Below are positions 1 through 8,886 of a stretch of 64,000 nt of DNA, in pieces. The notes under the pieces were generated by a model. It did no database searches and had not been told where the DNA came from. It saw only the letters and a list, made by a program, of their open reading frames with translations. Position 1 is the stretch's first letter. Each line of letters begins with the position of its first letter. Source of the stretch: Pseudocolwellia sp. AS88 (lineage in GTDB: Bacteria; Pseudomonadota; Gammaproteobacteria; Enterobacterales; Alteromonadaceae); contig NZ_JAUPEC010000006.1 of NCBI RefSeq assembly GCF_030551755.1, forward strand, positions 124,001 through 188,000. The letters run 5' to 3'. The translations under genes and the position numbers were made by a program.

Positions 1-1820
1 TTATCTTCATCTATTTGATAGCTATCAATGTTCGCTACTGGAATATCAGTAACTGGCTTAACTATAATACTAACAAAAGCTTGTGATGTTTCACCTAATG
101 AATTCATTATCTCATATTGAAAACTGTCAAGCCCATAAAAATTGGTCTCCGGTATATAAGTAAATGTACCGTCTTCGCTTACATTTAATTCGCCATTTGA
201 AGTTGTTGTGATAAGACTATTATTAAGTGTTAATTCAAGATTGTTGGGATCAGTATCATTAATTAAAATACTATTTTCTAGACGAACAATTAAGGTTTCA
301 TCTTCATCAATCTCATAAGTGTCGCTTACTGCGACAGGTGTTATATTTTCACTAGAAATTAATAATGTAACTGTTGCTGTGCTTGTTCCACCTTTGTTAT
401 CTGTTACTTGGTACTGAAAACTATCACTGCCTATAAATGTTCCATTATCTGAATACGTAAAACTACCATCAGAATTTAATTGTAAAGCACCATGTAAGGG
501 CTCTGTTACAGCAACAGTATTAACAAAAAGAAAATCACCATCTATATCTAGATCATTTGCAATTAAAGCGCCTGAATCTGATGTAAATGTTTGATCAAAA
601 TCAAGACCAAAACTGTCATTAGCTGCGCTAGGTGAGTCATTAACATTATTTACGATGATAGATACATTTGCTTGAGCTAAGTTTCCTTCGTCATCAGAAA
701 TTTGATAAGTAAAACTGTCACTTCCGTTAAAATTTGTATTCGGGGTATAAGTAATTTCACCGTTTGTTTGACTGGTTAAAATACCATTAAATGGTTGTAT
801 TAAAATAGCGGTGAGAGTAAGTCCACTATTTTCAGGATCAATATCATTTGTTAATAGATTTGAACTAATAGTAGAATCTTCATCAACTTCAATTATGTCG
901 TTAACGGCATAAGGTGCTTGATTGGCAACTTCAAGGGTTGAAGCTATTTTTAACGGTACATTTAAACCACTTTCACCATTCTCATCAATGCCTGTGATCA
1001 CTACGTAATAACTTTCTGTAGGATCTTGATCATCAATTTCTATACTGGTTTCTGTTATAGCTAGTTGTTGTACGCCATGTTCTAAAGTAAGGGCATTGAG
1101 TGGTGTTAAATTGGGATCGGTAGCGGCATAAACGTTGTAACGTTGAAGAGATGCCTCGCCATTCCAGTTTATAGCTAGTTTGTCATTTTCACGAGTAATG
1201 TTTATTCCTGAAATACTAATAGGGCGCCAATTAACCGTTTGTGCGTCTAATTTTGCTGTGTTTTGTGCGCTATCTGTAACGAATAGTTCTATTGTTAAAG
1301 TACCTTCAGCCAATCCGTATAACTGAGGATTGTAGCCTATAATATTCTCACTGTATTCTGAGCCACAATTTTGAGAACATAAAACGATAGTTATTTGTAC
1401 ATCAGGTAAGTATATAGATATGTCTGTTATTTCATCAGGATCACTTACGTGAACGGAAAATGTAACATTACCAATAATGTCGGTTGTTTGGCCTTTATAA
1501 ACAAATTCGCCAATCGCATTAGAAAATTCAGCATCAACAATGGCGTTTTGTTGTTTGATTACACCACTGACTTTTTGTACCTGTATTTCATTTTTAGCTG
1601 CAACACCGACTAGAGATAATGAGTTGTTGTCAGCAATATCAGGCTCGTTTTGTTCGCTTGTTGTCGGCAAAGTTACAGTAGGTGAAGTAATACTAGGTGA
1701 TGTGATTTCTGGAGTGCTATTGGTAACTTCTTCAACTGAGTCACTTTCACCGCCTCCACAGCCAGCAAGTAGCAAGCTTGAAGTTATTAATGTTGAGGTA
1801 ATAATACTGAATTGACGCAT
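1..1820 (-). CDS. Large surface lipoprotein with cadherin/Ig-like repeats (3' end cut by window)
   Basis: The frame is open from an ATG at 1820 to the window edge, so at least 606 residues are encoded and the C-terminus is missing. The N-terminus is a lipoprotein signal: a hydrophobic stretch ending in LLAGC (Cys about residue 21), followed by GGGESDS, so the protein should be lipidated and exported. A fibronectin-III-like stretch lies at about residues 200-290. From about residue 300 there are tandem repeats of about 97 residues, each opening with a variant of A-x-x-D-x-Y-x-x-DED and ending in DSFxYQxxDxxG (Big_9/cadherin-like family). Such repeats usually form adhesive stalks. The gene is last in a minus-strand run with the FecR and TPR/barrel genes, 53 bp after the FecR gene. 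The exact adhesin or ligand role cannot be told. Confidence 0.85.
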   Translation of the reverse strand, partial: MRQFSIITSTLITSSLLLAGCGGGESDSVEEVTNSTPEITSPSITSPTVTLPTTSEQNEPDIADNNSLSLVGVAAKNEIQVQKVSGVIKQQNAIVDAEFSNAIGEFVYKGQTTDIIGNVTFSVHVSDPDEITDISIYLPDVQITIVLCSQNCGSEYSENIIGYNPQLYGLAEGTLTIELFVTDSAQNTAKLDAQTVNWRPISISGINITRENDKLAINWNGEASLQRYNVYAATDPNLTPLNALTLEHGVQQLAITETSIEIDDQDPTESYYVVITGIDENGESGLNVPLKIASTLEVANQAPYAVNDIIEVDEDSTISSNLLTNDIDPENSGLTLTAILIQPFNGILTSQTNGEITYTPNTNFNGSDSFTYQISDDEGNLAQANVSIIVNNVNDSPSAANDSFGLDFDQTFTSDSGALIANDLDIDGDFLFVNTVAVTEPLHGALQLNSDGSFTYSDNGTFIGSDSFQYQVTDNKGGTSTATVTLLISSENITPVAVSDTYEIDEDETLIVRLENSILINDTDPNNLELTLNNSLITTTSNGELNVSEDGTFTYIPETNFYGLDSFQYEIMNSLGETSQAFVSIIVKPVTDIPVANIDSYQIDED

Positions 1821-1873
1821 TGATTAAGTCCTAATTTTTATATTTATATCTGAAGTGGCTCTGTTATAAAATC

Positions 1874-3157
1874 TTATTTAATCTGAAAAGAGCCTTCAGT
1901 TGAAATTGATGTATCATCAACTTCCTGTAAATTAAATTCACCGGTAATTTCATCTAAACCATCTGAAAATACCGCAGTAATATCACCATCTGCGCGCTTA
2001 TTAGCATGTGAAGCAAAGTTAACATTGAGTTCTAACTGATCTACATTGATCAAGCCCGAATATGAAGCAAACCATTCACCTTGAGCATCAGTTAAGCTTA
2101 ATGAACCACCAGGAACGGTTCCATTGTCAAAATCGACAGCTAAGTTAAGAGATAAATCGCCTGCATTTCCAACCGATGAAGTTACGTCGCTTTGAGTGAT
2201 TTCTGCGTAATTAAAAGTACCTGTACGCTCAGAGATAAGCTCTGCGATAGTTTGAATGTCTTCTATATCTACAATCTCTTCAGTTACGCTTTCTATTTCT
2301 TCAGATACCAAATCAGTGTAAACATCAGAGGCAACCAACTCTTCACTACTATTAACTTGTGTATTTGATGTTTCTGAATCCGATGCTTCTGAGGTATCAT
2401 TTGTTGTTTCTGGAATAACATCAGTAGAAGCAACACTAGTGACTGGTGTAGCGTTACTATTTTCAGTCGGCACATCTTCATCTACAGCATCATCTGAGCT
2501 TTCTGACTGTGAAGTGTTATAGCCTAAGGATAAAATTTCAGGTGCTTTAGTAAATGGGGTAATTGTTCCTGATTGGCTAACCGATGCAAAAGCAAAACCT
2601 TCACTAACACCCAATGAAAGGGTTTGCTCATTGTCTAACTCTATATCTATATTGCCGCTATAAACGCCAAAATATACATCGTCGCCTGATACTTCTACAG
2701 CAAAGTGAGTTCCGCGAATACCAATCGAGCCTACAGGGGTTTTAACTTGATAGTCGCCACCTGTTTTTTTGATCAAACCACTGATTGAACGTAAACCACC
2801 GCTAATAACTTCTAAGGTTGCTGAACCTTGTTGTGTTTCTTCATCAAATACATAGTGGCTAACGTTAATTTCAGTATTCTCTTTTAAGGTGATTAATCCA
2901 CCATCAGACATACTAAACTGGGCTTTACTATTTTCACCTGTAGTTATATGTTCAACAGACATTATTTTAGAGCGACGCTTTAAAGAACGACTATCGTTTG
3001 TCTCGGGATTAATAGCTTTAACATTGCCTTTAGCTAATAGTGTTTTACCCGCAACGATTTCTTCGGCAGCGAAGCTTGGGCCAACAGAACCTAAACAGCT
3101 AAGTAAAATAAGCGTAGGTGTCGTTTTTGTTAATAGAGCTTTAGTACGTATTCTCAT
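1874..3157 (-). CDS. FecR-domain periplasmic protein with C-terminal barrel-like domain
   Basis: This 427-residue protein has a Sec signal peptide (cleavage near PSFA-AEE, residue 30). A FecR domain spans about residues 38-175, including the typical PVGSIGIRGTHF segment at 141-152. A low-complexity Ser/Thr/Asp/Glu linker runs from about 215 to 320. The last 105 residues (about 320-427) are Gly-rich beta sequence with regularly spaced strands, resembling small surface-lipoprotein barrels; that resemblance is inferred. There is no adjacent ECF sigma factor and no TonB receptor, so this is not a classical iron-signalling FecR. It starts 11 bp after the TPR/barrel gene and precedes the repeat lipoprotein, so the three are probably co-transcribed and the protein may help present that lipoprotein. 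Confidence 0.8.
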   Translation of the reverse strand: MRIRTKALLTKTTPTLILLSCLGSVGPSFAAEEIVAGKTLLAKGNVKAINPETNDSRSLKRRSKIMSVEHITTGENSKAQFSMSDGGLITLKENTEINVSHYVFDEETQQGSATLEVISGGLRSISGLIKKTGGDYQVKTPVGSIGIRGTHFAVEVSGDDVYFGVYSGNIDIELDNEQTLSLGVSEGFAFASVSQSGTITPFTKAPEILSLGYNTSQSESSDDAVDEDVPTENSNATPVTSVASTDVIPETTNDTSEASDSETSNTQVNSSEELVASDVYTDLVSEEIESVTEEIVDIEDIQTIAELISERTGTFNYAEITQSDVTSSVGNAGDLSLNLAVDFDNGTVPGGSLSLTDAQGEWFASYSGLINVDQLELNVNFASHANKRADGDITAVFSDGLDEITGEFNLQEVDDTSISTEGSFQIK

Positions 3158-3168
3158 ATCAATTACCT

Positions 3169-4494
3169 CTAAAAGTTCATACTAGCGGTTAAGCTGATAT
3201 CTGAACGTTGATAAGAAAAGAGCGATAAATTACTGTCTTTATCTTGTGCATTAATGTTTAAGTTATATGACCATTGTTTAGATTGATTGTATTGCAGACT
3301 TGCCGATGCTAGCCACATGTCATCGTCACGTTGTTCAAGAAAGAAAGGGTGTGAGTCTTGGTATTCTTTTTCTTGATAAGCAATCATTCCGCTAGCAATC
3401 CAAGCGTTGTTTATGATCCATACATTTGAATAGCTTACCGTTGTGATTTTTTGGCTATTGTAATCGTAGATATCTTTATCGCTATTTTCATCTGAGTAAC
3501 TTAAACCAAAAGAATGTTTTAAGTTGTTAGAGAAGTAATGCCCCGCGAGGTTAACTGAAACGTTATCAGTATTTAATGCATCACTAATTTTATTATTGGT
3601 TTTGCCCACGTTTAAACCTGTTGTAACTAACCATTGAGGTGTTAGTTGCTTCTCAAAGCTAGTCGTTAAGGTAGTTCGGGTTCTATATAATTCGTCGTCC
3701 AACCATAAAGGCGTTAATTTAAGACCAACAGAAACACGTCCAAAATCAAAACTATGTTGATATTGAAGCGCGAGATCAGCAAACATTCGGTCGAATTGTG
3801 ATTCGTCTTGGAATTTATGTATGGTGCCTTTACCTGAGAAAAGAATTTTTGATACTTGAGAAAAAACCTTACTTCCAGAAGCTTGATAACTAAGAGAACC
3901 ATAATTATCGCTATTCTCTTTACTTTCTTCGGTTAATAGAAATGTATCGCCCGTTGATGGGATAAAAATGTTGTCTTCTGTTGTACCTGAATTAATGTTT
4001 GAGTCGTGTCCTAAACTTAATGATACCCGTTGTGATACATAGAAAGATTGTTTGTCTAATTTAGATTGAGATAAGCTCATTAAGGTATTAGCAGACTCTT
4101 TTAATTTCTCGGATGTCTTAGGGTTGCTTAATAATATTTGACTAGCGGTGATTGCCCCTTGGTAATTTGCAATTTTATAATTAGCTTTAGCTAACAAATA
4201 TTGGGCGTCTAACCATTCAGGTTTATTAGCGGTAACACGCTCAAATGCAAAAACAGCATATTCAGCTTGATCCTTTGCTAGGGCGGTTAGACCATATAAA
4301 AAATCAAATGCTGGATCACCTAAGTATTCTTCTTTAAGTGTTTGGGCAGTCAGCCAAGCTGAATCAAAAGCGCTTTCGCTAACTTCTTTTTTTAACTTCT
4401 CTAAATTTGAATCGGCCTCTACTGTATTAGCTGATGCGTTGTGTGAAATACAACAAAGAGATAAAAATAAAGGAAAAAGTGTTTTTTTGATCAT
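3169..4494 (-). CDS. TPR plus outer-membrane beta-barrel protein, Slam/DUF560-like
   Basis: This 441-residue protein has a signal peptide (residues 1-22, ending HNASA). A helical TPR region covers about 30-150 (visible repeat core PEWLDAQYLLAKANYKI). The remaining 290 residues are amphipathic beta sequence that begins with SLSLGHDSNIN and ends in a C-terminal Phe (LTASMNF), the usual signal for insertion into the outer membrane. TPR followed by a barrel with a GHDSN-type first strand is the architecture of surface lipoprotein assembly modulators (Slam, DUF560). The family call is by architecture, not by a search. Its operon partner at 1-1820 is a lipoprotein, which fits a translocator-substrate pair. 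It is first in the operon. Confidence 0.7.
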   Translation of the reverse strand: MIKKTLFPLFLSLCCISHNASANTVEADSNLEKLKKEVSESAFDSAWLTAQTLKEEYLGDPAFDFLYGLTALAKDQAEYAVFAFERVTANKPEWLDAQYLLAKANYKIANYQGAITASQILLSNPKTSEKLKESANTLMSLSQSKLDKQSFYVSQRVSLSLGHDSNINSGTTEDNIFIPSTGDTFLLTEESKENSDNYGSLSYQASGSKVFSQVSKILFSGKGTIHKFQDESQFDRMFADLALQYQHSFDFGRVSVGLKLTPLWLDDELYRTRTTLTTSFEKQLTPQWLVTTGLNVGKTNNKISDALNTDNVSVNLAGHYFSNNLKHSFGLSYSDENSDKDIYDYNSQKITTVSYSNVWIINNAWIASGMIAYQEKEYQDSHPFFLEQRDDDMWLASASLQYNQSKQWSYNLNINAQDKDSNLSLFSYQRSDISLTASMNF

Positions 4495-4804
4495 AATTAC
4501 CTGCGGCTAAAAAGAGATATTTATTTAAAGATAAATTCATAACTCAACAGGTTAAGAATAATGAGTCATTCTTAAAGTTAAAGTTACCAGAGTTCTAACT
4601 ATTTAAAGTGTAGTATTTATTCTTAAATAAGTTACAAATGTTTACATAAAGTTCGAATGAATTGTATCGTACCCCCAAAAAGGGGGGCAGATCAATATAA
4701 ATAGAGTGGATTTTGAGGGATATAGAGGTATTTTATCTAATTGATTTTAATGGATAAAGTTTGCAATATTTGGTTAACTTAATTCACATTTCCCATTAAC
4801 AATT
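4495..4804 (-). promoter_or_regulatory. Upstream region of the TPR/FecR/lipoprotein operon with a C5-A5-G6 dyad
   Basis: This 310-bp gap carries no gene. It should hold the promoter of the minus-strand operon that starts at 4494. The striking element is a GC-only dyad in AT-rich DNA at 4672-4687: CCCCC, AAAAA, GGGGGG. It is preceded by TA, giving TACCCCC, which resembles one arm of NarL/FixJ-class (LuxR-type HTH) operators; that link is inference. It lies about 180 bp upstream of the start codon. No convincing terminator for the gene at 4805-7180 was found here. Confidence 0.4.
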
Positions 4805-7180
4805 TTATAACGACCAAGCATAACTGACTTTAGTGAAAAATGTTTTTTCTGCACGTGAAAGCTTTCTCAAATAATCATCTTGGAAGCTGTTGTCAGAATA
4901 CCCTAAGAAAAATACGGTTTGAGGGTTCAACTTATATGAATATATTAACTGAGTAGATAAATCCTTATAAATATCACCTGTATCTATAAGTGGGTTATTT
5001 TCTGGGTTATATTCAACATCTATATAAGCTAAGCTGAATTTCAAATAGCTTTCTACATCAAACTGGTAGGAAATACGTAAATTACTTAAATTAGCGACAA
5101 ATACATCATCGTTTGACAGGTTGGTGACGTGATCAGCTTTTAATCTGCTGTAAGTGTGATCAAATTCAATAAATAAATGGTCGGTAATATTACTCGTGAT
5201 CTCAATATATACTTCATTGAAGCTACCTAAACGATTATTGTTATAGTCAACTTTGTCACCAAAATCATAGCCTATACCGGTAAATAATCGATTAAAAGGC
5301 TTAAATTCAGCGTATAATTTTACCTGTTGCTCGTCAAATAACGTAGTGTTATTAGCTAAAGTTAATACAGAGTCATCATGCCTTAAGCCTGTTTTTGTTG
5401 CTTGTACTATGTTTACACTTAATAGTGATAATTTAGGCCCAAATAACTCAATTCCACCATCAAATGAGCGTTCAAGAAAGTCACCTTCATCATTTTTAGT
5501 ATTATACCAAGTGGCAAAGTAGAGGGTTTCTGACCAAAAGTCATCGTTATCACCGTAAAATAAACGAGAAAAACCGAGTTCATTTTTTTGATAGTCGACT
5601 TTTGTCATAAAGCCTAAATCAGCACGAAATAGGTTACTGATTTTTTCATGTGAAGCTTGGAAATCCCATAACTCAGTTTTAAATTGGTAATCAATTATGT
5701 AGGCATTATCACTAAAGTCGTCAGTGATATTAGTTCGGTTAACTTGTTCAGTAAATTCACAGTTACCGAATAAGCATTGTGTCGATGGTGTTAGACAAGA
5801 GTCACCTAAACAGAAACTTTCAAATAGGTCTTCTGGATATTCAGTGTCTGAATATAAATATTGAGCATTTACTGTATGGGAGTCATTAAACTTATATTTT
5901 GCATCTATACCTGCGACAGCATTATGATAATCATCTGCGCTTCTAAGAGTTGATATTAAGCCTAATGTGAGCTGCTTATTAAAATTATAACGATAGTTAA
6001 AAGCCGCAGAGTGGCTTTCGGTATTTAAGGTTGCAATATCATCACTGACATTACCTGGTACGATAAAGTTGGTTTGTTGATCGTTGGTAACAAATATACC
6101 GTAACTATATTTATCTGTTCTGCTGGTGAGCTTAGCACCATAATCTGGATCGGCAATATTACGTGTGTAAACGAGATCATAATTACTACTAAAGTAGTCT
6201 GAGTTTTCTAAAAAGAAACTACGTTTTTCATCGAAATATAACGAATTAATATTATTAACACTTAATTGACCAGAATCAGACTCTACCGTTGAAAAGTCTG
6301 GGTTGATTGTGGCGTTAAGTAAGGTATTTGCTGTTACTCCCCAACGAATATCTATACCCGCATCGATATCATTATTTTTAGCCCAATCAGAATTATTATC
6401 GTACGGATCTCTTTGTTGATTATTGGCAGCAACCATTGATGGGATAACTGTTAGGTTTTTACTTTCACTTAAATGTTCAAAGCCTGTGATTTCTGATACT
6501 TGGCATAACCAACAATCATTATCTTTATCAAGTTGAATATGCGAAATACGAAGGCGTTCATCTCGTGGATAGAATCTTACAAATTCAATTCCCCACGTTT
6601 TTTCACTGTTTTTAGCATCAAAGTTAAGAATATTATAAGGAATAGCTATTTCTACTTGGTAACCCGTACTCGTTTTTTTCCCAAATGATTGCCAGTTTCC
6701 ATCCCATAATCGGTTTTCGTCACCATTAACTTCATTAGAGATTGAATCGTTCTGCACACCAAAAGGGTTAACAAAAAAGTTATAATTTAGTTGTTTACTA
6801 TTAAATGTATCTAACTTGATACCAACGATGTCATCCCCCCAAGTAGTATCTCTGTCACCAAGAAAACCATGAATGTTGTCAGGGTTTGGATCTAAAGCAA
6901 GAAAGGAAATGTAGATGAATTTACCATCTTCAATGATTTTTGCTTCAGTTTTTACGGGGCTAGGAAGGTTATCCCAAGGACTATTAACAATATCTAAAGA
7001 AATATTGAGGGCATTTTTCCATACCAAATCGTCAAGTACACCATCAATAATGATTGCTTGATTGGTATTGGGGATAATTAACTTATTATCTTTATTAAGA
7101 GATTGTGCTGATGTAAACATCGAAATTAATAAGAATAAACCAGCTGAAAAATATAAACAGCTACTCCTTAGCTTTTCCAT
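4805..7180 (-). CDS. CBM9-like / DUF5916 outer-membrane protein
   Basis: This 791-residue protein has a signal peptide (about 1-26, ending TSAQS). A family-9 carbohydrate-binding-like domain spans about 38-225 (ITIDG-type opening AIIIDGVLDDLVWKNA, then GDDIVGIKLDTF and GYQVEIAIPYNIL). A long C-terminal region of about 550 residues is rich in alternating beta strands and is typical of DUF5916 proteins, which are predicted outer-membrane barrels. The key marker DYFSSNYDLVYTRNI is present near residue 330. Four Cys lie in a loop near residues 455-475 and may form disulfides. Proteins of this family often sit near polysaccharide or peptide uptake genes, but no defined substrate is known and none is suggested by the neighbours. 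Confidence 0.75.
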   Translation of the reverse strand: MEKLRSSCLYFSAGLFLLISMFTSAQSLNKDNKLIIPNTNQAIIIDGVLDDLVWKNALNISLDIVNSPWDNLPSPVKTEAKIIEDGKFIYISFLALDPNPDNIHGFLGDRDTTWGDDIVGIKLDTFNSKQLNYNFFVNPFGVQNDSISNEVNGDENRLWDGNWQSFGKKTSTGYQVEIAIPYNILNFDAKNSEKTWGIEFVRFYPRDERLRISHIQLDKDNDCWLCQVSEITGFEHLSESKNLTVIPSMVAANNQQRDPYDNNSDWAKNNDIDAGIDIRWGVTANTLLNATINPDFSTVESDSGQLSVNNINSLYFDEKRSFFLENSDYFSSNYDLVYTRNIADPDYGAKLTSRTDKYSYGIFVTNDQQTNFIVPGNVSDDIATLNTESHSAAFNYRYNFNKQLTLGLISTLRSADDYHNAVAGIDAKYKFNDSHTVNAQYLYSDTEYPEDLFESFCLGDSCLTPSTQCLFGNCEFTEQVNRTNITDDFSDNAYIIDYQFKTELWDFQASHEKISNLFRADLGFMTKVDYQKNELGFSRLFYGDNDDFWSETLYFATWYNTKNDEGDFLERSFDGGIELFGPKLSLLSVNIVQATKTGLRHDDSVLTLANNTTLFDEQQVKLYAEFKPFNRLFTGIGYDFGDKVDYNNNRLGSFNEVYIEITSNITDHLFIEFDHTYSRLKADHVTNLSNDDVFVANLSNLRISYQFDVESYLKFSLAYIDVEYNPENNPLIDTGDIYKDLSTQLIYSYKLNPQTVFFLGYSDNSFQDDYLRKLSRAEKTFFTKVSYAWSL

Positions 7181-7654
7181 TTGTTCTCCAAATTTTAATT
7201 ATTATTAGTCATCATCTTGTCTTTTTCACATGCTATATGTGTATGTTGTAAATTGTTACAAATATAATTTGTTTATACAACCTATACTTAGAGTCTTTTT
7301 TAACCTGAACGTTAAGATTTGTGATAGGCACAAAACCATTAATCTCGACGGGCATGATTTAGCCTAGCCTTCCAATATAATGAGGAGCTAAAATAGCTTA
7401 GCTTTTTATTTAACCTTCTGGACAGTATTGTCTGTTTGTTTCAAAGCCTTTTATCAAATATGTATGGAAATTACACGATTATAGGTTTTTACTCGATGTA
7501 TGTAATATGAAAAGTTTATCTATTCAAATCAGCCAATGAAGGTTTTTTTTCATAATTAGTGAATGTTTTTATTTGGTTTTAACTGTTTTAAGCTCGAATC
7601 TTTTTTTTAGCTACTGCATAATATGAACAAAATCTACATACCGAAATCGAGAAA
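7181..7654. other. 474-bp divergent intergenic region with possible structured leader
   Basis: No gene is seen. The region separates the minus-strand DUF5916 gene from the plus-strand DUF599 gene and should hold both promoters. It contains TAGGC (7325-7329) pairing with GCCTA (7362-7366). Just after these is a 6-bp hairpin (AGCTAA 7386-7391 with TTAGCT 7398-7403) followed by TTTTATTT, which looks like a weak plus-strand terminator. A long T-rich stretch follows to about 7610. No known riboswitch class was recognised. Confidence 0.3.
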
Positions 7655-8380
7655 ATGTCTTTATATCTATTAAACTGCGTCGCCTTATTTTGTTTTGTTA
7701 CTTTTTGGGCAGGATATACTATATTTGCTCGTAAAAAGGCTAAAACAACAGATTGCCTTGCTAGAAGTTTAAATTATCATCGTATTTACTGGATGTATGG
7801 TGTTATTAAAAAAACTAATCGGGTAGGCGAAGCTGCGCTTATCTCCAATCTTGAGCGTAATATTGCTTTTTTTGCTTCTACAACACTATTAGTTTTAGCT
7901 GGTGTATTAACATTATTTAGTCGTACTGAGCAGCTACAAGAAGTCTTTCATGCAATACCTTATGCTGCTTTATCTGATGTAGCTATGTATCAACTTAAGC
8001 TTAGTATTTTAGCTTTAATATTTATTGTTTCTTTTTTCAAATTTACCTGGTCTATGAGGCAATATGGTTTTTTGAACGTTATGGTGGGAGCAGCTCCAAT
8101 TGATGAGAGTGGGTTGAATGAAGACCTTAGAGCTTATGCTCGTCAAATGGCTAAAGTACATGACCAAGCTGCACACTCATATAATTATGGTTTACGTGCC
8201 TATTATTTCTCTATTCCTGTTATGTGTTGGTTTTATCATCCTCTGTTATCAATTTTTGCAACAATCTTTGTTGTTCATACTTTATATAATCGTGAATTTA
8301 AATCTAAAGCTCTTATTGCTATAACTCAGGCGAAAATGCATTTAGAGGATAATAAAGAAAAAAACTTTCCTGATGAATAA
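7655..8380 (+). CDS. DUF599 family membrane protein
   Basis: This 241-residue protein has about four transmembrane segments: residues 3-25, about 70-90, about 108-130 and about 185-210. It carries the conserved DUF599 features: RxxWM-like YHRIYWMYGVI, then NLERNIAFFASTTLLVLAG and KLSILALIFIVSFFKFTWSMRQY. The function of the family is not known. Its stop codon overlaps the next gene by 8 bp, so the two are translationally coupled. Confidence 0.8.
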   Translation: MSLYLLNCVALFCFVTFWAGYTIFARKKAKTTDCLARSLNYHRIYWMYGVIKKTNRVGEAALISNLERNIAFFASTTLLVLAGVLTLFSRTEQLQEVFHAIPYAALSDVAMYQLKLSILALIFIVSFFKFTWSMRQYGFLNVMVGAAPIDESGLNEDLRAYARQMAKVHDQAAHSYNYGLRAYYFSIPVMCWFYHPLLSIFATIFVVHTLYNREFKSKALIAITQAKMHLEDNKEKNFPDE

Positions 8381-8861
8381 ACAGCTATATTCTAATTACT
8401 CATTAAAAGACTTTAATCAATTTGATTGTCTGAAACTTTCTATAGGCATTTATGCGATATTAGCTTTTGTTACGCGGGGCTATATTGTATGGATAATGTC
8501 GATCTCAAATATGAATAATCAAACTGATACCATTGAGATGATTTTTCCTGATCCTAAGATGTTTTACCTTAGTTTAGTTTCAGGTGCTTTAGGTTTATTT
8601 GTATTTCTAATCATTAGCTTAAGGCGCCCGAATGCAGCTTTGTGGATTAAGTTTTGTTGGCAACATATAAGAAAGTTTTTACTTTGTGCGTTAGTTGTAG
8701 ATTTAACTGTAAGTGTTATCGGTTATTTTTATTTATCTCTTTTATCTTACACATGGCTATTAATACAAATAGTTATAACGTTAGTCTTGGTGGTTTTCCT
8801 CTATACTAATAAAAAAGTAAAGTTAAATATTAAAGAATTCCCTGAAGAAATCGAAAAATAG
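8373..8861 (+). CDS. Hypothetical four-helix membrane protein
   Basis: I do not recognise this 162-residue protein. It has about four hydrophobic segments (near residues 22-42, 65-85, 105-125 and 128-150) and a basic, Lys-rich C-terminus. It starts inside the end of the DUF599 gene (8-bp overlap) and ends 25 bp before dnaQ, so it belongs to the same transcript. The coupling suggests that it works with the DUF599 protein in the membrane. Confidence 0.65.
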   Translation: MNKQLYSNYSLKDFNQFDCLKLSIGIYAILAFVTRGYIVWIMSISNMNNQTDTIEMIFPDPKMFYLSLVSGALGLFVFLIISLRRPNAALWIKFCWQHIRKFLLCALVVDLTVSVIGYFYLSLLSYTWLLIQIVITLVLVVFLYTNKKVKLNIKEFPEEIEK

Positions 8862-8886
8862 AATATTCAATTAAAAGGCATTACAC

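Noticed and set aside
1540-1815. Plus-strand open frame opposite the lipoprotein gene start
   Set aside because: Antisense to a clear lipoprotein signal and linker; no ribosome site or homology.
1874-3157. FecR-domain protein as an iron-siderophore signalling FecR
   Set aside because: No FecI-type sigma factor or TonB receptor adjoins it, and it has a cleavable signal peptide and a different C-terminal domain.
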